From: an uncultured Pelagibacteraceae bacterium
GTDB taxonomy: Bacteria; Pseudomonadota; Alphaproteobacteria; Pelagibacterales; Pelagibacteraceae
DNA length: 64,000 nt
Assembly (NCBI GenBank): GCA_902576815.1
Contig: CACGWQ010000003.1
Span: 33,454 to 97,453, forward strand
Direction: 5' to 3'
Shown one piece after another: positions 36,124 to 44,852 of this stretch. Within the stretch, counting starts at the first letter, position 1. Every line of letters starts with the position of its first letter. A model generated the notes under the pieces. It was not told the DNA's origin and did not search any database. It worked only from the letters and a program-made list of their open reading frames with translations. Position numbers and translations under genes: made by a program.

Positions 36124-36297
36124 TCAAAAATTAAATACTTTTAGGATATGCGGAACCTCCTTAGTTTTAATTTCAGACAATTTTCTATTATTTACACGTT
36201 TATTGATTTTTTCACACTCCGAAGCACATGCAGGACAAGCTTTGGTAGATTTATTATAATCAACTTCCATAGTAAATTTTTTTTTTACAGCTGTCAT
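36124..36297 (-). CDS. 57-residue Cys-rich protein in the iron-uptake operon
   Basis: A short gene starting directly after the stop codon of the iron-binding-protein gene (TAA then ATG, no gap) and ending at TGA. The product is basic and soluble, with the motif ACPACASEC near residues 20-28 (C-x2-C-x3-C), followed by EKINKRVNN. A run of ten A spans codons 3-7. No signal peptide or membrane helix is seen. The cysteine cluster could bind iron or zinc, and its place between the binding protein and permease suggests a role linked to iron; both points are inference. I know no named family for it. Confidence 0.65.
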   Translation of the reverse strand: MTAVKKKFTMEVDYNKSTKACPACASECEKINKRVNNRKLSEIKTKEVPHILKVFNF

Positions 36298-37320
36298 TTA
36301 CTTCCAACCAGCAGCTAACATTACTTCTAATGCATCTGCTTGTTTAGCACCATATGACTTAACACTTGTTTTAGTATCCATTACAAAGTTCATCTCTTTG
36401 CCTGGAACTAAATCATTAGGTGTTACACCGCCAATCATTGGATACTCAAAAGTATTATTTACAATATGATTTTGAGCCTCTGTTGATAATAAAAACTCAA
36501 CTAATTTTACAGCATTAACTTTGTTTGGTGCATGTTTAAGCATACCAGCTCCACTAATATTAATGTGTGTTCCTCTATCTTGTTGATTAGGGAAAAAAGG
36601 CATTACTTTTTTTGCTGCTTCTTGTTGTTCAGCACCTTTTTTTCCAGATAACATCAACGCATGATAGTACGTGTTTGCAACAGCAATATCAGCTTCTCCT
36701 GCAGCAACAGCCATGATTTGAGCACGGTCATTACCTTTTGGAGTTCTAGCCATGTTTGCTACAACAGCTTTAGACCATTCTGCAGTTTTTGCTTTACCAT
36801 TATTTTTTACAAGTGAAGCAACTAAAGATTGGTTATAAATGTTGTTAGATTTTCTTATTACTAATCTACCTTTCCATTTTGGATCAGCTAGACCTTCGTA
36901 AGTCATGCCATTAAGTTCGTTTGCATTTACTCTTTCAGGTGAATAATAAATTATTCTTGCTCTTTTAGCTATTCCAGTCCATTTTGCAGATCTAAATTGT
37001 GCAGGCACGGCATCCTTAATAGCTTTTGACCAACCTGCATTTTGCATCATTCCTTTTGCTGCAAATGCACCTAGTCTTCCAGCATCAGCTGTGATATATA
37101 AATCTCCAACACAGTCTGCTCCCTCTTCTGTAATTCTTTTCTGCAGGGCTTTATCTTTACCTGATACTACATTTACTTTAATTCCTGTTGCTGCTGTAAA
37201 TTTTTCATATAATTGAATGTCAGAATCATAGTGTCTTGCACTAAAAATATTGACCTGAGCTGCAATGGTAAAACTTGAAATTAAAGTAAAAAACAATGAA
37301 ATTATTGTTATTTTTCTCAT
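36298..37320 (-). CDS. fbpA: Ferric-iron-binding periplasmic protein (FbpA/FutA-like)
   Basis: A 340-residue binding protein. Start chosen at ATG 37320, giving MRKITIISLFFTLISSFTIAA as signal peptide; the longer frame only adds 23 residues of promoter DNA. Mature start QVNIFSARHYDSDIQLYEKF, then GADCVGDLYITADAGRLG, RIIYYSPERV, and the tyrosine-containing ANTYYHALML which supplies paired Tyr iron ligands in this family. It is preceded by a near-consensus Fur box and followed by a small Cys-rich gene, a hairpin, fbpB and fbpC. Confidence 0.92.
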   Translation of the reverse strand: MRKITIISLFFTLISSFTIAAQVNIFSARHYDSDIQLYEKFTAATGIKVNVVSGKDKALQKRITEEGADCVGDLYITADAGRLGAFAAKGMMQNAGWSKAIKDAVPAQFRSAKWTGIAKRARIIYYSPERVNANELNGMTYEGLADPKWKGRLVIRKSNNIYNQSLVASLVKNNGKAKTAEWSKAVVANMARTPKGNDRAQIMAVAAGEADIAVANTYYHALMLSGKKGAEQQEAAKKVMPFFPNQQDRGTHINISGAGMLKHAPNKVNAVKLVEFLLSTEAQNHIVNNTFEYPMIGGVTPNDLVPGKEMNFVMDTKTSVKSYGAKQADALEVMLAAGWK

Positions 37321-37389
37321 TCTACTCCTTAAATTTATATTTATATTAAACGTAATTTGTCCTGCAATGCGGATGATAACTATTCTCAA

Positions 37390-37404
37390 TGAAAATGATT
37401 ATCA
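37390..37404. promoter_or_regulatory. Candidate Fur-type operator (7-1-7)
   Basis: The 15 bases TGAAAATGATTATCA match the Fur/Mur 7-1-7 consensus (TGATAAT-N-ATTATCA) at all but one position. The site lies about 70 bases upstream of the start codon of the iron-binding-protein gene, where a Fur repressor would act. Confidence 0.65.
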
Positions 37405-37432
37405 ATTGCAATATTGTCGCAATTGATAATCA
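37396..37432. promoter_or_regulatory. 14-bp inverted repeat upstream of the iron operon
   Basis: A perfect 14-bp inverted repeat (37396-37409 with 37419-37432) separated by 9 bases. It overlaps the Fur-like box and contains repeated CAATTG/GATAATC elements. It lies in the 145-base gap between the LysR stop and the iron-binding-protein start. No U-tract follows, so it is read as a protein-binding site rather than a terminator. Confidence 0.6.
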
Positions 37433-37465
37433 ATCGCAATTATTAATGTTTTTTGGATAAATTAT

Positions 37466-38356
37466 TTAAAATTCCCACTCAGAAATTTTACTATATAGGA
37501 AGTTTCTAAAAGCTTGAACTCTAGCAACATTTTTAAGTGATTGAGGATATACAAAGTGTGCCTCAGTAGTTGGCCCTTGAACGCTAGGAAGAACCTTAAC
37601 TATATTTGGTTGTTTGACAGTCAAGTAATCTGGAATTGCAGCTAAACCCACACCACTTTGAACAGCTAAAAGTAAACCATAAACACTATTTACTCTCATA
37701 ACAGTTTTTCTCTTTTTGTTATCTTTCATTCCAAGTTTTAATGCCCAATCTGGATTATAAACTGGTGAAGGAGCTCCTCTGCCAAATGAAATAAAGTTGT
37801 GCTTATTTAAGTCATTAATAGTCTTAGGATACCCGTGTTTTTCTAAGTATTTTGGTGATCCATATATATGATAATTGATATCAATCAGCTTTTTTTGAAT
37901 ATAATTCAGCTGTTTTGGTCTTCTCATAAATATTCCAATGTCTGCTTGTCTAGTGCTTAAATCTAGCTCTCTATCATCAAATATAAGTTCAACTTCAATT
38001 TCTGGATTTAATTGCATAAATTCTTGTATTCTAGGCGTCAGCCAAGTTGTTCCAAAACTAACTACTGTTGTAACTGATAGTTTTCCGGATGGTTTGTTTT
38101 TTTTATCTCCCAAGGTTGTTTCTACCTCTTTTAATTTAGAGATAACTTCATGTGCTGTTTTAAATACATATTCACCATTTTCAGTGAGTGTTAAGCCCCT
38201 TGCATGACGTTCAAATAATTTAACTTTTAAATCTTCTTCTAAAGATTGAATTTGTCTACTAATTGCAGATTGACTTAGATTTAGAATTACTGTTGCGCTA
38301 GTAAAGCTGCCTGCTTCAGCAACTGCATGAAATATCTTTAATTTATCCCAATCCAT
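37466..38356 (-). CDS. LysR family transcriptional regulator
   Basis: A 296-residue regulator. The N-terminal helix-turn-helix region is FHAVAEAGSFTSATVILNLSQSAISRQIQSLEEDL; the effector domain from about residue 90 contains LSVTTVVSFGTTWLTPRI and LLAVQSGVGLAAIPDYL. Its start overlaps the stop of the acuI-like gene by one base, so the two are co-transcribed. It may regulate that enzyme gene; it might also bind upstream of the iron genes, but nothing shows this. Confidence 0.88.
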   Translation of the reverse strand: MDWDKLKIFHAVAEAGSFTSATVILNLSQSAISRQIQSLEEDLKVKLFERHARGLTLTENGEYVFKTAHEVISKLKEVETTLGDKKNKPSGKLSVTTVVSFGTTWLTPRIQEFMQLNPEIEVELIFDDRELDLSTRQADIGIFMRRPKQLNYIQKKLIDINYHIYGSPKYLEKHGYPKTINDLNKHNFISFGRGAPSPVYNPDWALKLGMKDNKKRKTVMRVNSVYGLLLAVQSGVGLAAIPDYLTVKQPNIVKVLPSVQGPTTEAHFVYPQSLKNVARVQAFRNFLYSKISEWEF

Positions 38357-39357
38357 TATTTATTTACATCCACTACAATTTTATTTTTTAAATTTCCTTT
38401 TAATATATCGGGATAAATATTTAATAATTCATCTAATCCAATAGTATTAACTGATTTTTCTAAAATATTAAAATCTAGCAAAGCAGGAAATTCTCCCCAA
38501 ACAAACTCTTTTCTTTTTTTACTAATATTAACCGAATCTACTCCCCATAATTTGACTGCTCTTAATATAAATGGGATTACTGAGGTATTTAATTTATTAC
38601 CACTAGCATTTCCACATATGGCAACAATTCCTTTTGGTTTAGTTTGTGCTATTGCATTAGATAAAATGTTGCCACCCACTGTATCTACAACACCATCCCA
38701 TGTTCCTTTATCAATTAATCTTGCTTCACCCTCAAATTCTTTACGATCTATAACGTTTTTAGCACCAAGCTCTTTTAAATAATCTGTTTTATCTGGTTTA
38801 CCAGTTATCGCTGTAACGTTAATTCCCATTTTAGCAAGAACCATTACTGCTACCATACCAACACCACCGGTAGAACCTGTTACCAAGACATCGTTAACTT
38901 TTGATTGCATCAATAGTTCCTCTCTTGCTTTAACTGCAAAGGCGCATAACAAACCTGTAAGACCAGCTGTTCCTAGGATCATAGCTTGTTTATTTGTCAT
39001 TCCCTCAGGTGTTTTTGTAATATGATCTTTTTTAACTTTTGCGTATTGAGAATATCCACCATCAAAAAGTTCACCTGCTCTACAACCTGTTAATATAACT
39101 CTATCTCCTTCTTTAAATTCTTCACCATCACCTTGTGCAACAGTTCCAGAAAAATCAATTCCAGGTATTCTTGGATAATCTTTTACTAATTTACCGCCAT
39201 CTTTTAGTATCATTGCATCTTTCCAATTAAGATCAGAATAATCTATCTTAACTAGCACCTCACCATCTTTAAAATGGTCTAAACTTAGTTCTTTGACTTC
39301 TCTTGTAAAATTTTCGTTCTGATTGTTTATTACAACTGCTTTAAATGAGTCCGCCAT
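38356..39357 (-). CDS. acuI: YhdH/AcuI-type NADPH oxidoreductase (acryloyl-CoA reductase-like)
   Basis: A 333-residue zinc-independent MDR protein. YSDLNWKDAMILKDGGKLVKDYPRIPGIDFSGTV, an NADPH-binding VTGSTGGVGMVAVMVLAKMG near residue 155, and GRAGELFDGGYSQY-like CRAGELFDGGYSQYAKV mark the YhdH group. Characterised members (AcuI) reduce acryloyl-CoA to propionyl-CoA, which matters when bacteria degrade DMSP through acrylate. No DMSP lyase gene is nearby, so the substrate is inferred from family only. Confidence 0.82.
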   Translation of the reverse strand: MADSFKAVVINNQNENFTREVKELSLDHFKDGEVLVKIDYSDLNWKDAMILKDGGKLVKDYPRIPGIDFSGTVAQGDGEEFKEGDRVILTGCRAGELFDGGYSQYAKVKKDHITKTPEGMTNKQAMILGTAGLTGLLCAFAVKAREELLMQSKVNDVLVTGSTGGVGMVAVMVLAKMGINVTAITGKPDKTDYLKELGAKNVIDRKEFEGEARLIDKGTWDGVVDTVGGNILSNAIAQTKPKGIVAICGNASGNKLNTSVIPFILRAVKLWGVDSVNISKKRKEFVWGEFPALLDFNILEKSVNTIGLDELLNIYPDILKGNLKNKIVVDVNK

Positions 39358-39372
39358 GTTTATCAGTAAATA

Positions 39373-39975
39373 TTATTTTGCAATAAATCGCAAATATCTA
39401 TTTTGATAACTTAAATCGTCTTTAAACTGCCCAAGATAAAAATTTGTAACTGTAGTAGCTTGTTCTTTTTTAATTCCTCTCATAGTCATACACTGATGAG
39501 TTGAATCTATTGTTACCGCAACCCCTTTTGCATCCAACGACTCCATTAAAGTGTTAGCAATCTGAACAGTTAATCTTTCTTGTGTTTGTAATCTTTTTGA
39601 AAATACTTCTACCACTCTTGCTATTTTACTTAATCCTACAACTCTTTGATTTGGAATATATGCTACATGAGCAATTCCTATAATTGGTGCCATGTGATGC
39701 TCACAATGACTTTGAACCGAAATATTTTTTTGAACAACCATATCGCTATAGCCTTCAACATCACCAAATGTTTTGTCTAAAACTGCTTTTGGATCTTCTT
39801 TATATCCCTTAAAATATTCTTTAAATGCTTTAGTTACTCTTTTTGGAGTTTCCAATAAACCTTCTCTGGTAGGATCTTCGCCTAACCACTTAAGAATTTT
39901 AACGAAAGCTTCTTCAGCATCTTTGTCAGTTACTTCATTAATTTTTTTTTCGTTTTCGTTTTTTACTAATTTCAT
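39373..39975 (-). CDS. folE: GTP cyclohydrolase I
   Basis: A 200-residue enzyme opening folate biosynthesis: GTP to dihydroneopterin triphosphate plus formate. Zinc-site motifs VQSHCEHHMAPIIG and STHQCMTMRGI (Cys, His, Cys) and LSKIARVVEVFSKRLQTQERLT are all intact. It precedes the acuI-like gene by 15 bases and is divergent from hisI across 57 A+T-rich bases. Confidence 0.95.
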   Translation of the reverse strand: MKLVKNENEKKINEVTDKDAEEAFVKILKWLGEDPTREGLLETPKRVTKAFKEYFKGYKEDPKAVLDKTFGDVEGYSDMVVQKNISVQSHCEHHMAPIIGIAHVAYIPNQRVVGLSKIARVVEVFSKRLQTQERLTVQIANTLMESLDAKGVAVTIDSTHQCMTMRGIKKEQATTVTNFYLGQFKDDLSYQNRYLRFIAK

Positions 39976-40032
39976 GACGTGCTTTTATATATATAAAACC
40001 TTATTTTTAAAATATTTATTATATTTATTATT

Positions 40033-40521
40033 ATGTTAGATAATTCCACATATATGTTTAAAAAAAGAGAAAATGTAGCAGAAATAGAAGAAGGCATGCT
40101 TTTATCTCCTAAATTCGACAATGATGGATTGATTCCAGTCATTACAACATGCTCAAAAACAAAAGAAATATTAATGCATGGTTATATGAATGTTGAGGCG
40201 TTCAAGTTAACTATTGAAACTAAAGAAGCTCATTACTGGAGCAGATCAAGACAATCAATTTGGCATAAAGGAAAAACAAGTGGGTTTGTTCAAAAAGTTA
40301 AAGAGATTCGAATTGATGATGATCAAGATGCTGTTTGGATAACTGTAGATATTGGTGAAGGTTCTAGTTGCCACGTTGGATACAGATCCTGTTTTTATAG
40401 ATCTGTTCCTTTGGGTAAAATTGATAATGCAAGACAAATTGAAATGAAATTTGAGGAAGAAGAAAAAAAATTTGACCCAGGAGTTGTTTATAAAGGACAA
40501 CCTAATCCAACAAAAATATAA
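40033..40521 (+). CDS. hisI: Phosphoribosyl-AMP cyclohydrolase
   Basis: A 162-residue enzyme of histidine biosynthesis (step 3). The metal and substrate motifs are clear: VITTCSKTKEILMHGYMN, EAHYWSRSRQSIWHKGKTSGF and a C-terminal CHVGYRSCFYRSV with the zinc cysteines. The C-terminal tail after residue 130 is charged and extends the usual length slightly. An internal ATG at 40054 could be an alternative start. It begins a three-gene plus-strand group. Confidence 0.92.
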   Translation: MLDNSTYMFKKRENVAEIEEGMLLSPKFDNDGLIPVITTCSKTKEILMHGYMNVEAFKLTIETKEAHYWSRSRQSIWHKGKTSGFVQKVKEIRIDDDQDAVWITVDIGEGSSCHVGYRSCFYRSVPLGKIDNARQIEMKFEEEEKKFDPGVVYKGQPNPTKI

Positions 40522-40528
40522 AAAATTG

Positions 40529-41137
40529 ATGAAAGTTTTAAGTCCATTTGGACCAAAAATTGCTATTATTAAAATTCCATCAAACTTAGTAAAAAAAATT
40601 AATGACGAAGTTGGAAGTATTATTAAAGATAAGAAAAAATCAAAATCAAATGACTATTCAAAAAAGTTAGTAGGTCAAGTTGAGCAAGAAATCGAATTAA
40701 AAAATAAATTTATAAAAAAAAATTTAAAAAATTTTATTTCTAAAAGTGTAAATCTATATTTAAAAAAAATTCTTAATAAGAAATCAAAAAATATTAAAAT
40801 TAAGAATTTATGGGTCGTAAGACAATTTAAAAATGATTATAATCCTGTGCATTTCCATGAAGGTAATGTTTCTGGAGTTGGTTATTTAAAAATTCCTAAC
40901 AATTTAACAAAGGGGCATAAAAAAATTAAAACTAATGGAACAATTGATTTTATTTATGGATCTAAATCTTTTTTGAACAATTCTATATTTAATCATAAAC
41001 CAAAAGTTGGTGATCTTATTTTATTCCCGAATAATTTAATGCATACTGCATATCCATTTAAATCTGATGGCGAAAGAAGATCTTTTTCTTTTAATATAGA
41101 TATTGATAAAAAATTAACAGAATTGTTTTATGGCTAA
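40529..41137 (+). CDS. Putative 2OG-Fe(II) oxygenase family protein
   Basis: A 202-residue protein started at ATG 40529, seven bases after hisI; a longer frame would overlap hisI heavily. VVRQFKNDYNPVHFHEGNVSGVGYLKIP near residue 95-125 and GDLILFPNNLMHTAYPFKSDGERRSFSFNID near the C-terminus look like the TIGR02466-type 2-oxoglutarate/iron oxygenases: an HxH/E-type metal triad with distal His and Arg. Substrate unknown; proline or peptide hydroxylases are possible. Confidence 0.7.
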   Translation: MKVLSPFGPKIAIIKIPSNLVKKINDEVGSIIKDKKKSKSNDYSKKLVGQVEQEIELKNKFIKKNLKNFISKSVNLYLKKILNKKSKNIKIKNLWVVRQFKNDYNPVHFHEGNVSGVGYLKIPNNLTKGHKKIKTNGTIDFIYGSKSFLNNSIFNHKPKVGDLILFPNNLMHTAYPFKSDGERRSFSFNIDIDKKLTELFYG

Positions 41138-41504
41138 TAAACAAAAAAATGTTTTAGATGAAGATTTAGAGTTATGTTCTAATGATCCTTTAACAGGATG
41201 GTATAGAGATGGATGTTGTAATACAGATGAAAATGATCATGGTGTGCACACTGTTTGTGCAAAAGTAAATACTGAATTTTTAGAATGGTGCAAAGAGGCA
41301 GGGAATGATTTAATTACACCTCATCCTGAGTTTGGTTTTCCAGGTTTAAAAGATGGAGATAGTTGGTGTGTTTGTGCAGGTTGGTACGCTAGAGCTTTAG
41401 AAGCGGGAAAAGGATGTCCAATTTATTTAAAGAAAACTCATAAAAATACTTTGAAACTTATTCCAATTGAAACTTTAAAAAAGTTTGCAATCGATTTATC
41501 TTAA
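41130..41504 (+). CDS. DUF2237 family protein
   Basis: A 124-residue small soluble protein beginning NVLDEDLELCSNDPLTGWYRDGCCNT, with DHGVHTVCAKVNTEFLEW and GDSWCVCAGWYARALEAGKG. This highly conserved pattern defines DUF2237, whose biochemical role is unknown. Four or more conserved cysteines suggest metal or redox use. It overlaps the oxygenase-like gene by eight bases; its stop touches the convergent ETF-ubiquinone oxidoreductase stop with no gap. Confidence 0.85.
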   Translation: MANKQKNVLDEDLELCSNDPLTGWYRDGCCNTDENDHGVHTVCAKVNTEFLEWCKEAGNDLITPHPEFGFPGLKDGDSWCVCAGWYARALEAGKGCPIYLKKTHKNTLKLIPIETLKKFAIDLS

Positions 41505-43124
41505 TTACATATTCCCATATTTAGGTCCACCCCCACCTTCTGGAGTGACCCAAGTAATATTTTGAGATGGCTCTTTAATATCACAAGTTTTACAATGTAT
41601 GCAGTTTTGTGCATTTATTACAAATTTTTGAACAGAATTTAATTCTTGAACTTCATAAACTCCTGCTGGACAATATCTTTGTGCAGGCTCATCAAATTTT
41701 TCTAATGTATATTTTATAGGCAAATCTGGATCTTTAAGTTTTAAGTGGACTGGTTGATTATCATCATGAATTGTGCCTGTTAAATAAACTGAACTAGTTT
41801 TATCAAAAGTAATAACATTATCAGGCTTAGGATAATCAATTTTTGGCATTTTATCTGCTGGTTTTAAAGCTTCATGATCAGCATGTTTGTGGTTTAATGT
41901 GAAAGGAAGCTTTCCTCTAAATAAAATCTGGTCAATTCCAGTAAATAATATACCCAAAATTAAACCCCAAGAGAAACTCGGTTTTACATTTCTTGCCTCA
42001 TGTAATTCTTTGTAAACCCAACTTTCTTTAAATTTTTGTTCATATGTAGACAAATTTAAATTTTTTGTTAGATGCTCATAAATTGTTTCAGCAGCGATCA
42101 TTCCACTCTTCATTGCAGTATGAGATCCTTTTATTTTAGGCATATTTAATGTTCCTGCATCACATCCAACTAACAAAGCTCCAGGCATAAACATCTGAGG
42201 TAAACTCTGTATTCCACCCTCAATTAAAGCTCTTGCGCCATAAGAAATTCTTTTTCCACCTTCAATTATTTTTTTTATATCTGGATGAGTTTTAAATCTT
42301 TGGAATTCATCGAAAGGTGAGAGATGAGGATTTTGGTAATCTAATCCAATTACGTAACCAAGAAAAACTTGTTTATTTTCTGCATGATACATAAAACTTC
42401 CACCATAAGTATTATTATCTAAAGGCCATCCAGCAGTATGCATTACTAAACCTTCGGTATGATTTTTTTCATCTATCTCCCAAATTTCTTTAAAACCAAT
42501 TCCATATTGTTGAGGATTTTTTCCTTTATCCAACTCAAACTTCTTTATTAATTCTTTTCCTAAGTGACCTCTGCATCCTTCTGCAAATACTGTAACTTTT
42601 GCATGCAATTCCATTCCTGGTTCATAAGTATCTTTTTTATTTCCTTCTTTATCGATACCCATATCTTGTGTTGCAATACCTTTAACTGATCCATCGTCAT
42701 TATATAAAATTTCACTTGCAGGAAATCCTGGAAATATTTCAACTCCTAATCCCTCAGCCTGTTCTGCTAACCATCTACAAAGATTTGCAAGACTTATAAT
42801 ATAATTATTATGATTTTGTTGAACCTTTGGAAGTAACCAAGTTGGCCAACTCAATGATTTTTGTTTTCCTAAAAATAAAAATTTTTCTTTTGTAACTTTT
42901 GTTTTAATTGGAGCATTTAATTCTTTCCAATTAGGTATCAGTTCATCTAAAGCACGTGTTTCAAACACGTTCCCTGACAAAATATGTGCACCTATTTCAG
43001 ATGCTTTTTCTAAAAGGCAGACATTAATATCTGGATTTAACTGCTTTAATTTAATTGCAGTTGAAAGTCCTGATGGTCCGCCACCTACGATGACAACATC
43101 GTATTCCATCACTTCTCTGGACAT
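41505..43124 (-). CDS. Electron-transfer-flavoprotein ubiquinone oxidoreductase
   Basis: A 539-residue membrane-associated flavoprotein that passes electrons from ETF to ubiquinone. FAD-binding VVIVGGGPSGLSTAIKL at the N-terminus, EKASEIGAHILSGNVFE, and a C-terminal 4Fe-4S ferredoxin-like site (CPAGVYEV and CIHCKTCDIKEPSQNI) ending in GGGGPKYGNM, as in other ETF-QO. It is last in the run DMGDH-like, etfB, etfA, ETF-QO, so the electron path from methylamine oxidation to quinone is encoded together. Confidence 0.95.
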   Translation of the reverse strand: MSREVMEYDVVIVGGGPSGLSTAIKLKQLNPDINVCLLEKASEIGAHILSGNVFETRALDELIPNWKELNAPIKTKVTKEKFLFLGKQKSLSWPTWLLPKVQQNHNNYIISLANLCRWLAEQAEGLGVEIFPGFPASEILYNDDGSVKGIATQDMGIDKEGNKKDTYEPGMELHAKVTVFAEGCRGHLGKELIKKFELDKGKNPQQYGIGFKEIWEIDEKNHTEGLVMHTAGWPLDNNTYGGSFMYHAENKQVFLGYVIGLDYQNPHLSPFDEFQRFKTHPDIKKIIEGGKRISYGARALIEGGIQSLPQMFMPGALLVGCDAGTLNMPKIKGSHTAMKSGMIAAETIYEHLTKNLNLSTYEQKFKESWVYKELHEARNVKPSFSWGLILGILFTGIDQILFRGKLPFTLNHKHADHEALKPADKMPKIDYPKPDNVITFDKTSSVYLTGTIHDDNQPVHLKLKDPDLPIKYTLEKFDEPAQRYCPAGVYEVQELNSVQKFVINAQNCIHCKTCDIKEPSQNITWVTPEGGGGPKYGNM

Positions 43125-43148
43125 AATGATAATTTCTTACAGTATTTA

Positions 43149-44102
43149 CTATTTTTGTATAGTGTTTAATTTGTTCAATTCTGACAAAAACTGGGGAAGC
43201 GCCTCAAAAAGATCTGCTTCTAATCCGTAATCTGCGACACTAAAAATTGGAGCTTCACCGTCTTTATTTATTGCTACAATAACTTTACTTTCTTTCATTC
43301 CTGCTAAGTGCTGTATTGCACCTGAAATTCCAACTGCAATGTATAAATCTGGAACTACAACTTTACCCGTTTGTCCTACTTGATGATCATTAGTAATATA
43401 ACCAGCATCAACTGCCGCTCTTGATGCTCCAATTGCTGCATTGAGTTTATCTGCAATATCGCTGATTAATTTAAAATTTTCACCATTTTGCATTCCTCTG
43501 CCACCAGAAATAACTATTCTAGCTGTTCCAAGCTCTGGTCTGTCTGACTTAACTTCTTCTTTCTTTAGAAATTTAGTTGATGAACTAACTTCTGCTGGAT
43601 CGGATTTTGTAATTTCAGCAGATCCACCACTCTTATCAGCAGGATCAAACGATGTCGGTCTAATAGTAACACATTTTTTCTTGTCATTACTTTTAACCGT
43701 AGCAAAAGCATTTCCTGCATAAATTGGTCTTAAAAAAGTATCTTCAGAAATAACTTTAATTATATCGCTTACTTGAGAAGTATCCAGTAACGCTGCAATT
43801 CTTGGCATTAAATTTTTGCCAAATGTATTTGCTGAGCTTACAATGTGTGAATAATTTTCTGCATGCTTGATTATTGCTGATGTATAATTTTCAGCAATGT
43901 AGTTTTCATAAATCTCATTATCAACATGAATAACTTTTTTTACATTTGGAACTTCAGATAATGATTTTGCAACATCGTCAGCTTGATGACCTAAAACCAA
44001 AACATGAAGATCATCATTTATTTGAGAAGCTGCTGTAATAGCATTGTATGTAAATGGTCTTACTTCTTTATTGTTATGTTCTGCAATTAATAATACCGAC
44101 AT
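43149..44102 (-). CDS. etfA: Electron transfer flavoprotein alpha subunit
   Basis: A 317-residue subunit holding FAD at the EtfA/EtfB interface. The C-terminal FAD motif is [19 protein letters not shown], followed by [47 protein letters not shown]. It follows etfB with no gap (stop at 44103, start at 44102) and precedes ETF-QO by 24 bases. Confidence 0.95.
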   Translation of the reverse strand: MSVLLIAEHNNKEVRPFTYNAITAASQINDDLHVLVLGHQADDVAKSLSEVPNVKKVIHVDNEIYENYIAENYTSAIIKHAENYSHIVSSANTFGKNLMPRIAALLDTSQVSDIIKVISEDTFLRPIYAGNAFATVKSNDKKKCVTIRPTSFDPADKSGGSAEITKSDPAEVSSSTKFLKKEEVKSDRPELGTARIVISGGRGMQNGENFKLISDIADKLNAAIGASRAAVDAGYITNDHQVGQTGKVVVPDLYIAVGISGAIQHLAGMKESKVIVAINKDGEAPIFSVADYGLEADLFEALPQFLSELNKLNTIQK

Positions 44103-44852
44103 TTAAATTACCTTAGCCTCATTTTTTAATTTTTGCACCAATTCTTCAACGCTAGCGACTTTTATTCCAGCTTTTCTTTTTGGTGGCTCTTCAACTTTAA
44201 TTTGTTCGATTCTAGGATTAATATCAACTCCTAAATCTGAAGCATTTATCTGTTCTATTGGTTTTTTCTTAGCTTTCATAATATTTGGAAGTGAAGCATA
44301 TCTTGGTTCATTTAATCTTAAATCACATGTGACAATTGCTGGAACATTTACTTCAATGGTTTCCAAACCTTCGTCAATTTCACGTGTTACCTCTAATGCA
44401 TTATCTTTTACTTCAATTTTAGATGCAAAAGTTGCTTGAGGCCAATTTAATAAAGCTGCAAGCATCTGACCAGTTTGATTACAGTCATCATCAATTGCTT
44501 GTTTTCCCATAAATACTAAATCAGGATTTTCTTTTTCTACAATTTTTTTTAAAATTTTTGAAACTGCTAATGGTTCAATCACATTATCAACTTTGACATG
44601 TATTCCCCTATCCGCTCCTACTGCTAATGCTTTTCTAACAGTTTCTTGAGCTTTTTCTTCACCAATTGTAATTGCAACTATTTCTTTAGCTTTGCCAGCC
44701 TCTTTAATTTTTACTGCTTCTTCTATTGCATTATCATCTGGTGGATTTGTTGACATTTTAACGTTGTCAGTAACAACACCAGAACCATCTTCTTTGACTC
44801 TTATTTGAACGTTGTAATCAATAACCCTTTTAACTGCGACTAATATTTTCAT
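44103..44852 (-). CDS. etfB: Electron transfer flavoprotein beta subunit
   Basis: A 249-residue AMP-binding subunit. [44 protein letters not shown] and [31 protein letters not shown], the signature stretch of EtfB. It overlaps the dimethylglycine-dehydrogenase-like gene by one base, implying coupled synthesis and that this dehydrogenase is an ETF donor. Confidence 0.95.
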   Translation of the reverse strand: MKILVAVKRVIDYNVQIRVKEDGSGVVTDNVKMSTNPPDDNAIEEAVKIKEAGKAKEIVAITIGEEKAQETVRKALAVGADRGIHVKVDNVIEPLAVSKILKKIVEKENPDLVFMGKQAIDDDCNQTGQMLAALLNWPQATFASKIEVKDNALEVTREIDEGLETIEVNVPAIVTCDLRLNEPRYASLPNIMKAKKKPIEQINASDLGVDINPRIEQIKVEEPPKRKAGIKVASVEELVQKLKNEAKVI

